Source of the DNA: AR12 sp036265915 | Lineage (GTDB): Bacteria > Methylomirabilota > Methylomirabilia > Rokubacteriales > CSP1-6 | DNA: 59,897 bases | Direction: 5' to 3' | Assembly: GCA_036265915.1 (NCBI GenBank) | Contig: DATAOC010000027.1 | Coordinates: 1 to 59,897, forward strand | Shown: positions 1 through 7,512 of the stretch, piece by piece | Numbering within the stretch: position 1 is the first letter of the stretch | How the letters are laid out: each line of letters starts with the position of its first letter | Program-made: the position numbers and the translations under genes | Notes under the pieces: model-generated | Told to the model about the DNA's origin: nothing | The model's input: only the letters and a program-made list of their open reading frames with translations | The model's database searches: none

Positions 1-274
1 TGCGCGTGGGGTACACGCCGATCGACAGGTCGTCGGCGACGCGGCAGGCGCCGCTGGCGAGGTCGAAGTCGAAGCCGTGCCATGGGCAGACGACGGCATC
101 GCCCTCCACCCAGCCCTCGGCGAGCGGGCCGTCCTCGTGCGGGCACAGGGCGCTCACGGCATAGAACCGGCCGCCGCCGGCATTGAACACGGCCACGGCC
201 AGCGCGCCGTGGTCGACGAAGCGCCCCTTGCCGACGGGGATGTCGGATGCGCGCGCCACGCGCACGTACGGCAT
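1..274 (-). CDS. Rieske-type [2Fe-2S] ferredoxin (3' part cut by the window edge)
   Basis: The first 91 residues of a small Rieske protein are visible; the C-terminus lies beyond base 1. The cluster ligands are clear: Cys44-x-His46 in ALCPHEDGPLAEG and Cys63-x2-His66 in VVCPWHGFDFD. This spacing is typical of stand-alone Rieske ferredoxins and of the small subunit of NirD-like or ring-hydroxylating systems, which pass electrons in the cytoplasm. The ATG at 274 overlaps the stop of the upstream Sec-DsbA gene (TGATG), so the two are probably co-transcribed and translationally coupled. The electron-transfer partner is not in the window. Family assignment is secure; the precise role is not known. 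Confidence 0.9.
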   Translation of the reverse strand, partial: MPYVRVARASDIPVGKGRFVDHGALAVAVFNAGGGRFYAVSALCPHEDGPLAEGWVEGDAVVCPWHGFDFDLASGACRVADDLSIGVYPTR

Positions 275-900
275 CAGCGCGCGGCCTTTCGCTTCAGGGC
301 CTCGTCGATCGCCTCGCGAAACGCCTCGGGCGGCTGCGCCCCGATCAGCGGTGTGCCGTTCACGAAGAAGGTCGGCGTGGCGGTGATGCCGAGCGCGCGA
401 CCTTCGGCGAGGCTCGCTTGCACCGCCGGGCGCTCGGCGTGCTGGTCCAGGCACCGCGTGAAGCGGTCGCGGTCGAGGTTCAGCTCGACGGCGTAGCCGA
501 TCAGCTGCTCCCGCTCGAAGTCCGGCTGACGCTCGAAGAGCCGGTCGTGGTACGGCCAGTACTTGCCCTGTACCCCCGCGCACCGCGCCGCTTCGTGAGC
601 GGCCATGGCGCGATCGTGCGACGGGGACGGCAAGTCGCGGAACACGAGCCGGACGCGCCCGTCGTACTCCTGGAGAACCTGATCCAGCGACCGCTGGACG
701 CGCTTGCAGTACGGTCACTGGTAGTCCGAGAACTCGACGATCGTCACCGGCGCCGTGGCCGGGCCCTTCGTGAGCATGGGCTCGTACGTGACCTGCGACT
801 GTGCGCGCACGGGAACGCCGGTGGCAAGGGCGACGATGGAGGCGAACACGATGGTGTAGACTCGCGCGGACAGCAGCACGCTCAGCGAACCGGTATTCAC
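274..900 (-). CDS. DsbA-like thiol-disulfide oxidoreductase, selenoprotein (UxxC active site)
   Basis: Reading through one in-frame TGA (715-717) gives a continuous 208-residue thioredoxin-fold protein. Residues 1 to about 36 look like a signal peptide ending in VRAQS. Then comes VTIVEFSDYQ, Sec62-Pro-Tyr-Cys65, the helical insert, and the cis-Pro loop ATPTFFVNG near the C-terminus. In DsbA/DsbG-like proteins the UGA position is the N-terminal, nucleophilic Cys of CxxC, so recoding to selenocysteine gives a UPYC redox centre. The same frame is coding on both sides of the TGA, and a SECIS-like hairpin follows. Likely role: periplasmic or extracytoplasmic thiol oxidation or isomerisation. The GTG start at 900 has no clear Shine-Dalgarno, so another start inside the signal region is possible. 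Conventional calling would yield only a 123-residue C-terminal fragment starting at 645. Confidence 0.88.
683..698 (-). promoter_or_regulatory. Putative bacterial SECIS hairpin of the DsbA-like selenoprotein
   Basis: In the mRNA sense (minus strand) TCCAGC pairs with GCTGGA around the loop GGTC. The loop begins 22 bases after the UGA and has G in its first two positions. Both features match what is known for bacterial SECIS elements, which sit inside the coding region just after the UGA and bind SelB. Confidence 0.72.
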
Positions 901-914
901 GCGCGGAGGATACC

Positions 915-1379
915 ATGGACGTCGTCGATGCCGTGCTGGCGACCTATCCCTCGTGGTCACACCTGGTCGTCCGTCTCGCGCTGGGCGTGGTGTTCTTCGC
1001 GCACGGGGGACAGAAGGTGTTCGGCTGGTTCGGCGGCGGCGGACTCCGAGGAACAATCGCGGGGTTTCGGGGAATGGGTATCCCACCGGCGGCCTCGGCG
1101 CTGGCCGCGTTCGTCGAGTTCCTCGGGGCGGTGGCTATGATCGTCGGTCTGCTCGTCCGGCCGGCGGCCGTCGGCCTCATCGTGGTGATGCTCGTCGCCA
1201 TTGCCAAGGTCCACGCGCGGCACGGATTCTTCCTGAACTTCGCGGCGACGCCGGGCAAGGGGCATGGCTTCGAGTTCAACTTCGCCCTGATCGCGATGGC
1301 GCTTTCCATCCTCATCGGCGGCGCCGGCGTGCTCTCGGTGGACCGCGCGATCTGGCTGGCCCTGGGCCGCGGAGACTGA
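915..1379 (+). CDS. DoxX family membrane protein
   Basis: A 154-residue protein with about four hydrophobic segments. It carries the DoxX-family N-terminal pattern: a helix, then FFAHGGQKVFGWFGG, a glycine-rich loop and FxxxMGIPP. DoxX-like proteins are small inner-membrane proteins linked to quinone or thiosulfate oxidation and, in some bacteria, to oxidative-stress complexes; the substrate here cannot be told. The start is well supported, with GGAGG at 905-909 five bases before the ATG. It is divergent from the Sec-DsbA gene (a 14-base gap) and probably co-transcribed with the next gene, 10 bases downstream. Confidence 0.85.
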   Translation: MDVVDAVLATYPSWSHLVVRLALGVVFFAHGGQKVFGWFGGGGLRGTIAGFRGMGIPPAASALAAFVEFLGAVAMIVGLLVRPAAVGLIVVMLVAIAKVHARHGFFLNFAATPGKGHGFEFNFALIAMALSILIGGAGVLSVDRAIWLALGRGD

Positions 1380-1389
1380 GCGGCGCTGC

Positions 1390-1761
1390 ATGGGCTTTCT
1401 CGTCCGGCTCATCGTGAACGCGGCGGCGCTGTGGGTGGCCGCCCAGCTCGTGCCTGGCATCGTGGTGGCCGGCCTCACCCCGCTCCTGCTGGCCGCGCTG
1501 GTGCTGGGCCTCATCAACGCCATCGTGCGTCCCGTGCTCGTGATCCTCACGTTTCCTTTGACGCTCGTCACCCTCGGTCTGTTTATCTTCGTCCTGAACG
1601 CGTTCTGTCTCTGGCTGACCTCGCGCCTCGTGCCCGGCTTCGTGGTCCAGACGTTCTGGTCCGCCTTCCTGGGCGCGCTGGTGATCTCCGCTGTCTCCTG
1701 GATCCTGACCGCGTTCGTCTCCGACGCAGGCCGCTGGCGCCGCCTCGACCACCGCGCGTGA
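1390..1761 (+). CDS. Small four-TM protein of the 'phage holin family' (PF04020 type)
   Basis: A 123-residue, almost wholly hydrophobic protein with four predicted membrane helices. The conserved LINAIVRPVLVILTFPLTLVTLGLF region (about residues 39-63) is typical of this family. Despite the family name these are ordinary chromosomal bacterial genes, and there is no prophage around it. It follows doxX by 10 bases and probably shares its transcript. Function unknown. Confidence 0.8.
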   Translation: MGFLVRLIVNAAALWVAAQLVPGIVVAGLTPLLLAALVLGLINAIVRPVLVILTFPLTLVTLGLFIFVLNAFCLWLTSRLVPGFVVQTFWSAFLGALVISAVSWILTAFVSDAGRWRRLDHRA

Positions 1762-1764
1762 GGC

Positions 1765-1885
1765 GGGGCGACGATAATGGTCCATCTGCTTCGTTGCCTC
1801 GGGCGCGGCGGCCTGCGGCGTACGCGGCGTACGCCTCGGCCTCCGCTCCCTCGGCGCCTCGCATCTGGACCATTCTCGTCGCCCC
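1765..1885. repeat. Imperfect inverted repeat in the convergent spacer
   Basis: A 25-base left arm (1765-1789) and right arm (1861-1885) are complementary at 22 of 25 positions and flank about 70 bases that are themselves rich in CGTACGC and CCTCGGC palindromes. It lies between two converging genes, so it may act as a transcription terminator or be a REP/MITE-like mobile palindrome. No transposase or target duplication was seen. Confidence 0.55.
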
Positions 1886-1956
1886 GTCTTCACGTGGGCC
1901 GACGAGACGCGCGACCTGCTTCGTTGCCTCGGGCGCGTCGGCGGCCTGCGGCGTAT
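1786..1956. repeat. Direct repeat pair (about 38 bases, 130 bases apart)
   Basis: Copy 1 (1786-1823) and copy 2 (1916-1956) both begin with CTGCTTCGTTGCCTCGGGCG and end with the shared CCTGCGGCGTA. Copy 2 has a 3-base insertion. The copies lie just inside and just outside the right arm of the inverted repeat, which suggests a duplicated intergenic element rather than chance. Confidence 0.6.
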
Positions 1957-1973
1957 GCCGCAGACCGCCCGCC

Positions 1974-2741
1974 CTACGCGGCTCGGCCGGGATCCTCGGT
2001 GAGCGCGGTGATGATGTAGGTGCCGGACTTCTCGTCGCGCTCGAGGGTCACGATGCGCTGCTTGGCGGCTTCTTCGAGGAGCTTCGAGAAGGTCGAGTAC
2101 CCGTAGTAGGACTCGTTGAACGCGGGGTTCTTGCGGATCATGGTCTGCTTCACCATCGACCCCCAGAGCGTCTCCTTGTTCTCGCGCTGGAGCGCCTGGA
2201 TGGCGTCGATGAGCTGCGCCATGGCCTCCGCCTTCTTGTCGGGCAGGCCGTGCAGCAGCCGCGTCTTCTTCGTGTCGCGGATGAGATCCTCGTAGAAGAT
2301 GAACTCGTCGCAGTTGCTCACGAGCAGGTCGGACGATGACGACTTCACCCCGAGGCCGATGACGTAGCGGTCGTTCTCGCGCAGCTTGGACACGAGCGGA
2401 GAGAAGTCGGAGTCGCCGGAGACGAGCGCGAACGAGTCGATGTGCGTCTTGCCGTAGGCGAGATCGAGGGCGTCGACCACCATCCGGATGTCGGCGGAGT
2501 TCTTGCCGCTGTAGCGGCTCTGCGGGACGTCGATGAGCTCGATGGCCCACTCGTGGAACGGCCGCTTGTACTCCGTGAAACGGTTCCAGTCGGCGTAGGC
2601 CCGGCGGACGATGATCTTGCCCTTCTCCAGCAATCGCTCCAGCACCAGCTTCAGCTCGAATTGCTTGTACTGCGCTTCCTTGACGCCGCGGGCGATGTTC
2701 TCGAAGTCGATGAACATCGCCAGCTTCCGCTCTCCATTCAT
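1974..2741 (-). CDS. NYN-domain (PIN-like) protein with C-terminal OST-HTH/LOTUS-like region
   Basis: A 255-residue protein. The N-terminal NYN/LabA-type nuclease fold shows its acidic residues in MFIDFENIA (Asp12), the SADIRMVVDAL segment and ALVSGDSDFSPL. The last 80 or so residues (ETLWGSMVKQTMIRKNPAFN through to YYGYSTFSKLLEEA) resemble the OST-HTH/LOTUS RNA-binding module that often follows NYN domains. The likely role is RNA processing or binding in the cytoplasm; the target is unknown. The start at 2741 is preferred because AAAGGA lies upstream; an ATG at 2810 would add 23 unconserved residues. It is convergent with the DoxX/holin pair across a repeat-rich spacer. Confidence 0.85.
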   Translation of the reverse strand: MNGERKLAMFIDFENIARGVKEAQYKQFELKLVLERLLEKGKIIVRRAYADWNRFTEYKRPFHEWAIELIDVPQSRYSGKNSADIRMVVDALDLAYGKTHIDSFALVSGDSDFSPLVSKLRENDRYVIGLGVKSSSSDLLVSNCDEFIFYEDLIRDTKKTRLLHGLPDKKAEAMAQLIDAIQALQRENKETLWGSMVKQTMIRKNPAFNESYYGYSTFSKLLEEAAKQRIVTLERDEKSGTYIITALTEDPGRAA

Positions 2742-2866
2742 CCAGTGTGTCCTTTCATCCGCGCTCCTTTCTCTGTCCTGGGGTGCGAGGCCGAGGAATG
2801 CCTCATCCATTATATGGCGGTCGATTCCGTCCCCCGGGCAGGTTTATGATCGCGGGGGAGGAACCG

Positions 2867-3508
2867 ATGAAGCAGCCCGATCCCGGCGTCGCCCACCGCG
2901 TGCCCCCCGGTCAGACGCTCACCGAGAAGTGGCCCGTGCTCACCTATGGCCGGACACCGCGCTTCGATGCCAAGCGCTGGACCTTCCGCTGCTTCGGGCA
3001 GGTCGAGCGCGAGACGACGTGGACGTGGACGGAGTTCCTCGCGCTGCCGCGGGTCACCGTCCGCTCGGACATCCACTGCGTCACGCGCTGGTCGAAGCTC
3101 GACAACGAGTGGGAAGGCGTCTCCGCGCGCACCATCCTGGAGCTCGTTCGTCCCCGCTCGGAAGCGCGGTGGGTGCTGCAGCACGCCGACCCGGACTACA
3201 CGACGAACACCTCGCTGGACGCGCTCCGGGACGACGACGTCGTGCTGGCGCTCAAGCACAACGGGCGCGACCTCGAGCCCGATCACGGCGGGCCGGTGCG
3301 GCTGGTGCTGCCCAAGCTCTACTTCTGGAAATCGAGCAAGTGGCTCCGGGCCTTCGAGTTCCTCGACGTGAACCCGCCGGGTTTCTGGGAGCAGAACGGC
3401 TACCACATGAACGCCGATCCGTGGCGTGAGGAGCGCTACGCCGACCAGGAGACGCGGGCCATGCAGCAGATGCGCGCCGAGGCCGCCCGGCGCCTTCGCG
3501 AGCGCTGA
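2867..3508 (+). CDS. Sulfite oxidase-like molybdopterin-dependent oxidoreductase
   Basis: A 213-residue single-domain protein of the oxidoreductase molybdopterin-binding family. The Mo-ligating Cys is Cys71 in SDIHCVTRWSKLDNEWEG. The later motifs YTTNTSLDAL, HNGRDLEPDHGGPVRLVLP and YFWKSSKWLRAFEF match the compact family seen in many bacteria. There is no dimerisation domain, no heme domain and no obvious signal peptide, so it is probably cytoplasmic. The physiological substrate is unknown. GGGGGAGG at 2854-2861 supports the ATG at 2867 over an ATG 20 bases upstream. The crotonase gene follows after three bases. Confidence 0.88.
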   Translation: MKQPDPGVAHRVPPGQTLTEKWPVLTYGRTPRFDAKRWTFRCFGQVERETTWTWTEFLALPRVTVRSDIHCVTRWSKLDNEWEGVSARTILELVRPRSEARWVLQHADPDYTTNTSLDALRDDDVVLALKHNGRDLEPDHGGPVRLVLPKLYFWKSSKWLRAFEFLDVNPPGFWEQNGYHMNADPWREERYADQETRAMQQMRAEAARRLRER

Positions 3509-3511
3509 GCG

Positions 3512-4315
3512 ATGGCGGTGCGCACGGAGCGCCTGGGCGCGGTGACGACGATCGTGCTGGATCGTCCCGAGCGGCGTAACGCCGTCGACGGCGAGACGGC
3601 GCGTGGCCTGGCCGCGGCGTTCCGCGAGTTCGAGGCCGATGCGGACGCGCGCGTCGCGGTCCTCTGGGGCGCGGGCGGGACGTTCTGTGCGGGAGCCGAC
3701 CTGCAGGCCATCGCGGGCGCGCGTGGCAACCGCCTCGAGCCCGACGGCGACGGGCCGATGGGACCGACGCGCATGCTGCTGTCCAAGCCGACCATCGCCG
3801 CCGTCTCGGGCCATGCGGTGGCCGGCGGCCTCGAGCTCGCGCTCTGGTGCGACCTCCGGGTCGTGGAGGAGGATGCGGTGCTCGGCGTGTTCTGTCGTCG
3901 CTGGGGCGTGCCGCTCGTCGACGGCGGCACGGTGCGGTTGCCGCGGCTCATCGGGCTCAGCCGTGCGCTGGACCTCATCCTCACCGGCCGCCCCGTCGAC
4001 GCGCGCGAGGCCGAGCGCATCGGGCTGGCGAACCGCGTGGTGCCGACGGGCACCGCCCGGCAGGCCGCGGAGGCGCTCGCCGCCGAGATCGCGGGCTTTC
4101 CGCCTCGCTGCGTCGTGAGCGATCGGCGATCGGCCTGCGAGAGCACCGCGCTTGCGATGGACGCCGCGCTGGCGCGCGAGTTCGCGCTCGGCAAGGCGAC
4201 CATCGACTCCGGCGAGTCGCGCGACGGGGCCGCGCGCTTCGCCGCCGGCGCCGGCCGCCACGGAACGTTCGGGGCGTCTACGCCCGCCGCTCCTCGCGCG
4301 CCAGCCACCAGCTGA
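3512..4315 (+). CDS. Enoyl-CoA hydratase/isomerase (crotonase) family protein
   Basis: A 267-residue crotonase-fold protein. The CoA-thioester oxyanion-hole motifs are visible as GGTFCAGADLQAI and SGHAVAGGLELALWCDLR, followed by GVPLVDGGTVRLPRLIGLSRALDL. It probably hydrates or isomerises an acyl-CoA in the cytoplasm; substrate specificity cannot be predicted. It is coupled to the upstream molybdoenzyme gene. Its last 38 bases overlap the end of the convergent membrane-protein gene, and the final 14 or so residues are low in complexity and not family-conserved. Confidence 0.87.
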   Translation: MAVRTERLGAVTTIVLDRPERRNAVDGETARGLAAAFREFEADADARVAVLWGAGGTFCAGADLQAIAGARGNRLEPDGDGPMGPTRMLLSKPTIAAVSGHAVAGGLELALWCDLRVVEEDAVLGVFCRRWGVPLVDGGTVRLPRLIGLSRALDLILTGRPVDAREAERIGLANRVVPTGTARQAAEALAAEIAGFPPRCVVSDRRSACESTALAMDAALAREFALGKATIDSGESRDGAARFAAGAGRHGTFGASTPAAPRAPATS

Positions 4316-4667
4316 CGCCGGCCGCGGCGACCAGCACCGCCAGGCCGAGCACGACCCAGAGGATCTCGCCGCGCGGCTCGGTATTGCGATAGTGGAGCAG
4401 GCCGACGACGACGATCAGGCAGCCGAGCACGACGGCGCCGGTGCGCGCGAAGCGCACGTAGTTGAGCCAGGCCGGCTGGGTGCGGCCGAGCACGAGCCCC
4501 ACCGCCAGCAGGACGGCACCGGCCACGGCCACCGAGGCCGCCGCCATGCCGAGGATCCACATGAGCGTCGTCTCGGCCGCGCTCTCGACCGGGCCGATCA
4601 AGAGCACGTGCGCGACCAGCCAGATCCCCACGACGAGGAGGGCGACCGTGCCAACGGCGCGCGCCAT
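4278..4667 (-). CDS. Small four-TM membrane protein, function unknown
   Basis: A 129-residue protein with about four hydrophobic helices (VGTVALLVVGIWLVAHVLLI, MAAASVAVAGAVLLAVGLVL, GAVVLGCLIVVVGLL and ILWVVLGLAVLVAAAGV). I do not recognise the family. The gene is convergent with and overlaps the crotonase gene by 38 bases. It has no Shine-Dalgarno; instead a TAGAAT box lies 7 bases upstream of the ATG, suggesting a leaderless transcript. Confidence 0.6.
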   Translation of the reverse strand: MARAVGTVALLVVGIWLVAHVLLIGPVESAAETTLMWILGMAAASVAVAGAVLLAVGLVLGRTQPAWLNYVRFARTGAVVLGCLIVVVGLLHYRNTEPRGEILWVVLGLAVLVAAAGVSWWLAREERRA

Positions 4668-4674
4668 GGCGCGG

Positions 4675-4680
4675 ATTCTA
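4675..4680 (-). promoter_or_regulatory. Putative -10 box (TAGAAT) for the 4278-4667 gene
   Basis: TAGAAT on the minus strand ends 7 bases before the ATG, placing the start codon close to +1. No ribosome binding site is seen. Confidence 0.45.
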
Positions 4681-4706
4681 TCATCCGGGCGCGGGCGACC
4701 GCCTGA

Positions 4707-4712
4707 TACGAT
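4707..4712 (+). promoter_or_regulatory. Putative -10 box (TACGAT) for the CDF transporter gene
   Basis: TACGAT ends 8 bases before the ATG at 4721, with no Shine-Dalgarno in between. It is one of a set of such boxes in this window. Confidence 0.4.
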
Positions 4713-4720
4713 CCGCAGCG

Positions 4721-5629
4721 ATGCACGATCACGCGCATGGTCGCACCACCGCCGCCACGCGCTCGCGCCCCGCGCTCGTCGCGACGCTCGGCCTCACGGC
4801 GGGCTTCATGATGGTCGAGCTCGTGGCCGGGATCTGGACGGGCAGCCTCGCCCTCGTCGCCGACGCCGGCCACATGCTGACCGATGCGGCGGCGCTCGCG
4901 CTCGCGCTCTTCGCCTCGTGGATCGCGGCGCGGCCGCCCACCCCGGCCAAGACCTACGGGTACTACCGCGCGGAGATTCTGGCCGCGCTGGTGAACGCGC
5001 TGCTGCTGCTCGTCGTGGCCGGCGGCATCCTCTACGAGGCCTGGCACCGGATCCGTGCGCCCTCGACCGTCCTCGCGCTGCCGATGGCGGCGGTGGCGAT
5101 GGCCGGGCTCGGCGTCAACCTGGTCGGCATCTGGCTGCTCCGCCGGGGCGCCGGCGAAAGCCTCAACGTCCGCGCCGCCTACCTGGAGGTGCTCAACGAT
5201 GCGTTCTCGTCCCTGGCGGTGCTGGCGGCGGCCGGGGTCGTGCTCGTCACCGGGCTCACCGTGGCCGATCCGCTCGCGAGCGCGGCCATCGCGCTGCTCA
5301 TCGTGCCCCGCACGTGGGGCCTGCTGCGTCAGGCGGTGAACGTGCTCCTGGAAGGCACGCCGGCGCACCTGGAGCTGGCGGAGATCGAGGCGGCGATGAC
5401 CGCCGTGGCCGGCGTGCGCCGGGTCCACGATCTCCACGTGTGGACGCTCACCTCCGGCCGCGAGGCCATGAGCGCCCACGTGGTCGTGGCCGATGTGCGC
5501 GAGAGCGAGCGGTTGCTGCAGGCGCTGCACGCGCTGTTGCACGCGCGCTTCGGCATCGATCACACGACCATCCAGCTCGAGGCGGACCCGTCGCCCGTGC
5601 TGCGCATCAAGGGACCGAGTTCGGTATAG
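4721..5629 (+). CDS. Cation diffusion facilitator (CzcD/ZitB-like) metal efflux protein
   Basis: A 302-residue CDF exporter. It has a short His-rich N-terminus (HDHAHGR), six TM helices, and a cytoplasmic C-terminal domain with RRVHDLHVWTLTSGREAMSAH, the metal-binding ferredoxin-like fold. TM2 carries the metal-site HxxxD (GHMLTD). The TM5 site reads ExxxD (EVLND) rather than the commoner HxxxD, a variant also found in other bacteria that may alter metal preference. It probably exports Zn or a similar divalent cation in exchange for protons at the inner membrane. The UxaA-type gene starts 8 bases after its stop. Confidence 0.93.
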   Translation: MHDHAHGRTTAATRSRPALVATLGLTAGFMMVELVAGIWTGSLALVADAGHMLTDAAALALALFASWIAARPPTPAKTYGYYRAEILAALVNALLLLVVAGGILYEAWHRIRAPSTVLALPMAAVAMAGLGVNLVGIWLLRRGAGESLNVRAAYLEVLNDAFSSLAVLAAAGVVLVTGLTVADPLASAAIALLIVPRTWGLLRQAVNVLLEGTPAHLELAEIEAAMTAVAGVRRVHDLHVWTLTSGREAMSAHVVVADVRESERLLQALHALLHARFGIDHTTIQLEADPSPVLRIKGPSSV

Positions 5630-5630
5630 T
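5625..5630 (+). promoter_or_regulatory. Possible -10 box (TATAGT) for the UxaA-type gene
   Basis: TATAGT ends 7 bases before the ATG at 5638. It overlaps the TAG stop of the CDF gene, so coincidence or co-transcription from upstream is equally possible. Confidence 0.3.
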
Positions 5631-5637
5631 CGAGCGC

Positions 5638-7167
5638 ATGGACAAGGTGATCGTGCTCAAGGCCGAGGACGACGTGGCCGTGGCCAGGGCGCCGCTCGCG
5701 ACCGGCGAGGTGCTCGACGCCGGCGGCACGCGGGTGGCGGTGCGCCAGGACATCAAGCCGGGCCACAAGGTGGCCCGCCGCGCCGTGCCGCGCGGCGGCG
5801 CCGTTCGTCGCTACGGGCAGGTCATCGGCTTCGCCACCGACGACATCGCCGTCGGCGACCACGTGCACAGCCACAATCTCGACATCGGCGAGCTCGCCGC
5901 CGATCGCTACGAGGTCGGCGTCGACGTGAAGCCGGTGGAGTTCGTGTCCGCCGCCGAGATGCGCTACTTCGACGGCTACAAGCGCGAGGATGGCCGGGTG
6001 GGAACGCGCAACTACGTCGCCATCATCTCCGGCGTCAACTGCTCGGCCTCCGTGAGCCAGTTCGTCAAGGACAAGTTCCGCGACGTCCAGCGCGACTATC
6101 CGAACATCGACGGCGTGCTCGCCATCACGCACAAGTCGGGGTGCGGGACGAAGCTGTTCGGTGAGGACCACCAGGCGCTGCAGCGGGTGCTTGCCGGCTA
6201 CGCCAAGCACCCCAACGTGGCGGCCTACATCCTCATCGGCCTCGGCTGCGAGGTGAACCAGGCCGCGGTCATGGTGGAGCGCCAGAAGATGTCGGTGCCG
6301 GGACATCCGGAGCGCAAGCCGTTCCTCGTCAACATCCAGGACGCGGGCGGCATCCGCAAGACGGTCGAGACGGCGGTGCGAGAGGTCGGCAAGCTGCTGC
6401 CCGTCGCCAACGACGTGCGGCGCACCAAGCAGCCGATCTCGGAGATCTGCCTGGCCACCAACTGCGGCGGCTCGGATGCCAACTCCGGCATGACGGCGAA
6501 CCCCGCGCTCGGCTGGGCCGTCGACGAGCTCGTCCGCCATGGCGGCACCGGCGTGCTGGCGGAGACGCCGGAGATCTACGGCGCCGAGCACCTGCTGATC
6601 CGGCGCGCCGTGAACGAGGGTGTCGCCAAGAAGCTGCTCGATCGTTACAAGTGGTGGGAATGGTACTGCCGCGGCATCGAGGCGATGGACAACAACCCGG
6701 CGCCGGGGAACAAGGCGGGCGGCATCACGACCGTGTTCGAGAAATCACTGGGCGGCGTGACGAAGGGCGGGACGACACCGCTCAACGACGTGTTTCTCTA
6801 CGGCGAGCCGATCACCACCCGCGGGTTCGTCTTCATGGACACGCCGGGCCACGATCCCGTGTCGATCACCGGCCTGGTGGCCGGCGGCTGCAATCTGATC
6901 TGCTTCACCACCGGCCGCGGCTCGGTGTTCGGCTGCAAGCCGGTGCCGTCGATCAAGCTGGCGACGAACTCGCTGATGTACCGCCACATGGAAGAGGACA
7001 TGGACATCAACTGCGGCGTGATCCTCGAGGGAACGCCGCTGCCGGTGGTGGGCCGTCAGATCTTCGAGGAGATCATCGCCGTCGCCTCGGGCAAGAAGTC
7101 CAAGAGCGAGCTGAGCGGCGTCGGCGAGGAGGAGTTCGCGCCCTGGATCATCGGGCCGGTGATGTAG
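5638..7167 (+). CDS. uxaA: UxaA-family sugar-acid dehydratase (altronate/galactarate dehydratase-like)
   Basis: A 509-residue full-length member of the family. An N-terminal SAF domain (residues 1 to about 100) contains DHVHSHNLDIGEL, and the large C-terminal UxaA domain begins around GYKREDGRVGTRNYVAIIS. Cysteines in HKSGCGTKLFG, LGLGCEVNQ, ATNCGGSD and DINCGVILEG are candidate iron ligands. Family members remove water from C5/C6 sugar acids such as D-altronate or galactarate to give 2-keto-3-deoxy acids. No sugar-acid transporter or aldolase lies beside it, so the substrate is uncertain and the symbol is by similarity only. There is no Shine-Dalgarno before the ATG. Confidence 0.85.
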   Translation: MDKVIVLKAEDDVAVARAPLATGEVLDAGGTRVAVRQDIKPGHKVARRAVPRGGAVRRYGQVIGFATDDIAVGDHVHSHNLDIGELAADRYEVGVDVKPVEFVSAAEMRYFDGYKREDGRVGTRNYVAIISGVNCSASVSQFVKDKFRDVQRDYPNIDGVLAITHKSGCGTKLFGEDHQALQRVLAGYAKHPNVAAYILIGLGCEVNQAAVMVERQKMSVPGHPERKPFLVNIQDAGGIRKTVETAVREVGKLLPVANDVRRTKQPISEICLATNCGGSDANSGMTANPALGWAVDELVRHGGTGVLAETPEIYGAEHLLIRRAVNEGVAKKLLDRYKWWEWYCRGIEAMDNNPAPGNKAGGITTVFEKSLGGVTKGGTTPLNDVFLYGEPITTRGFVFMDTPGHDPVSITGLVAGGCNLICFTTGRGSVFGCKPVPSIKLATNSLMYRHMEEDMDINCGVILEGTPLPVVGRQIFEEIIAVASGKKSKSELSGVGEEEFAPWIIGPVM

Positions 7168-7179
7168 CGGCCCGCCCGC

Positions 7180-7467
7180 TCAGGACTGGACGACCGTGAC
7201 GACGAGGCCGATGGCGGCCAGGATGTTGCCGACCCGGACGCACTCGGCCTCGGGACCGACCTTCACGACCGCACGGCCGGTGTTGTGCACCTGCCAGGCG
7301 ATCTTCCAGCCCTCCTCCTCGCTGCAGGCGATCGCCTTCTGCAGCTGCTTCACCACCTGCTCGAAGGTGTGGCAGTCGCAGTTGTGGAGGATCGTCATCC
7401 AGGGTGGTGCGACCTCGGTGCCGGTGACCTCCTCGACGTCTGCGTAGGGCGTCGTGCGCTCGCTCAT
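7180..7467 (-). CDS. clpS: ATP-dependent Clp protease adaptor ClpS
   Basis: A 95-residue protein with the ClpS core from about residue 22 (PWMTILHNCDCHTFEQVV through to AIGLVVTVVQ). ClpS delivers N-degron substrates to ClpA(C)P. The residues that grip the substrate alpha-amino group map to Asn29, Asp31 and His61. The usual NDD is NCD here, so one of the two aspartates is Cys. There is no clpA or clpC beside it. The start at 7467 follows a TGTAAAAT box at about 13 bases, without a strong Shine-Dalgarno. It is divergent from the membrane-protein gene at 7513. Confidence 0.82.
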   Translation of the reverse strand: MSERTTPYADVEEVTGTEVAPPWMTILHNCDCHTFEQVVKQLQKAIACSEEEGWKIAWQVHNTGRAVVKVGPEAECVRVGNILAAIGLVVTVVQS

Positions 7468-7500
7468 CGCTGAGGCTCTGATTTTACATCCCCCAGGGGG

Positions 7501-7506
7501 TAGACT
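7501..7506 (+). promoter_or_regulatory. Putative -10 box (TAGACT) for the 7513 gene
   Basis: TAGACT ends 6 bases before the GTG at 7513, with no ribosome binding site between. The identical hexamer sits at the same distance before the Nudix gene at 24477. Confidence 0.5.
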
Positions 7507-7512
7507 CGGGCC

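Noticed and set aside
1390..1761. Prophage remnant suggested by the 'holin family' protein
   Set aside because: No phage structural, integrase or lysis gene lies nearby, and this four-TM family is ordinary in bacterial chromosomes.
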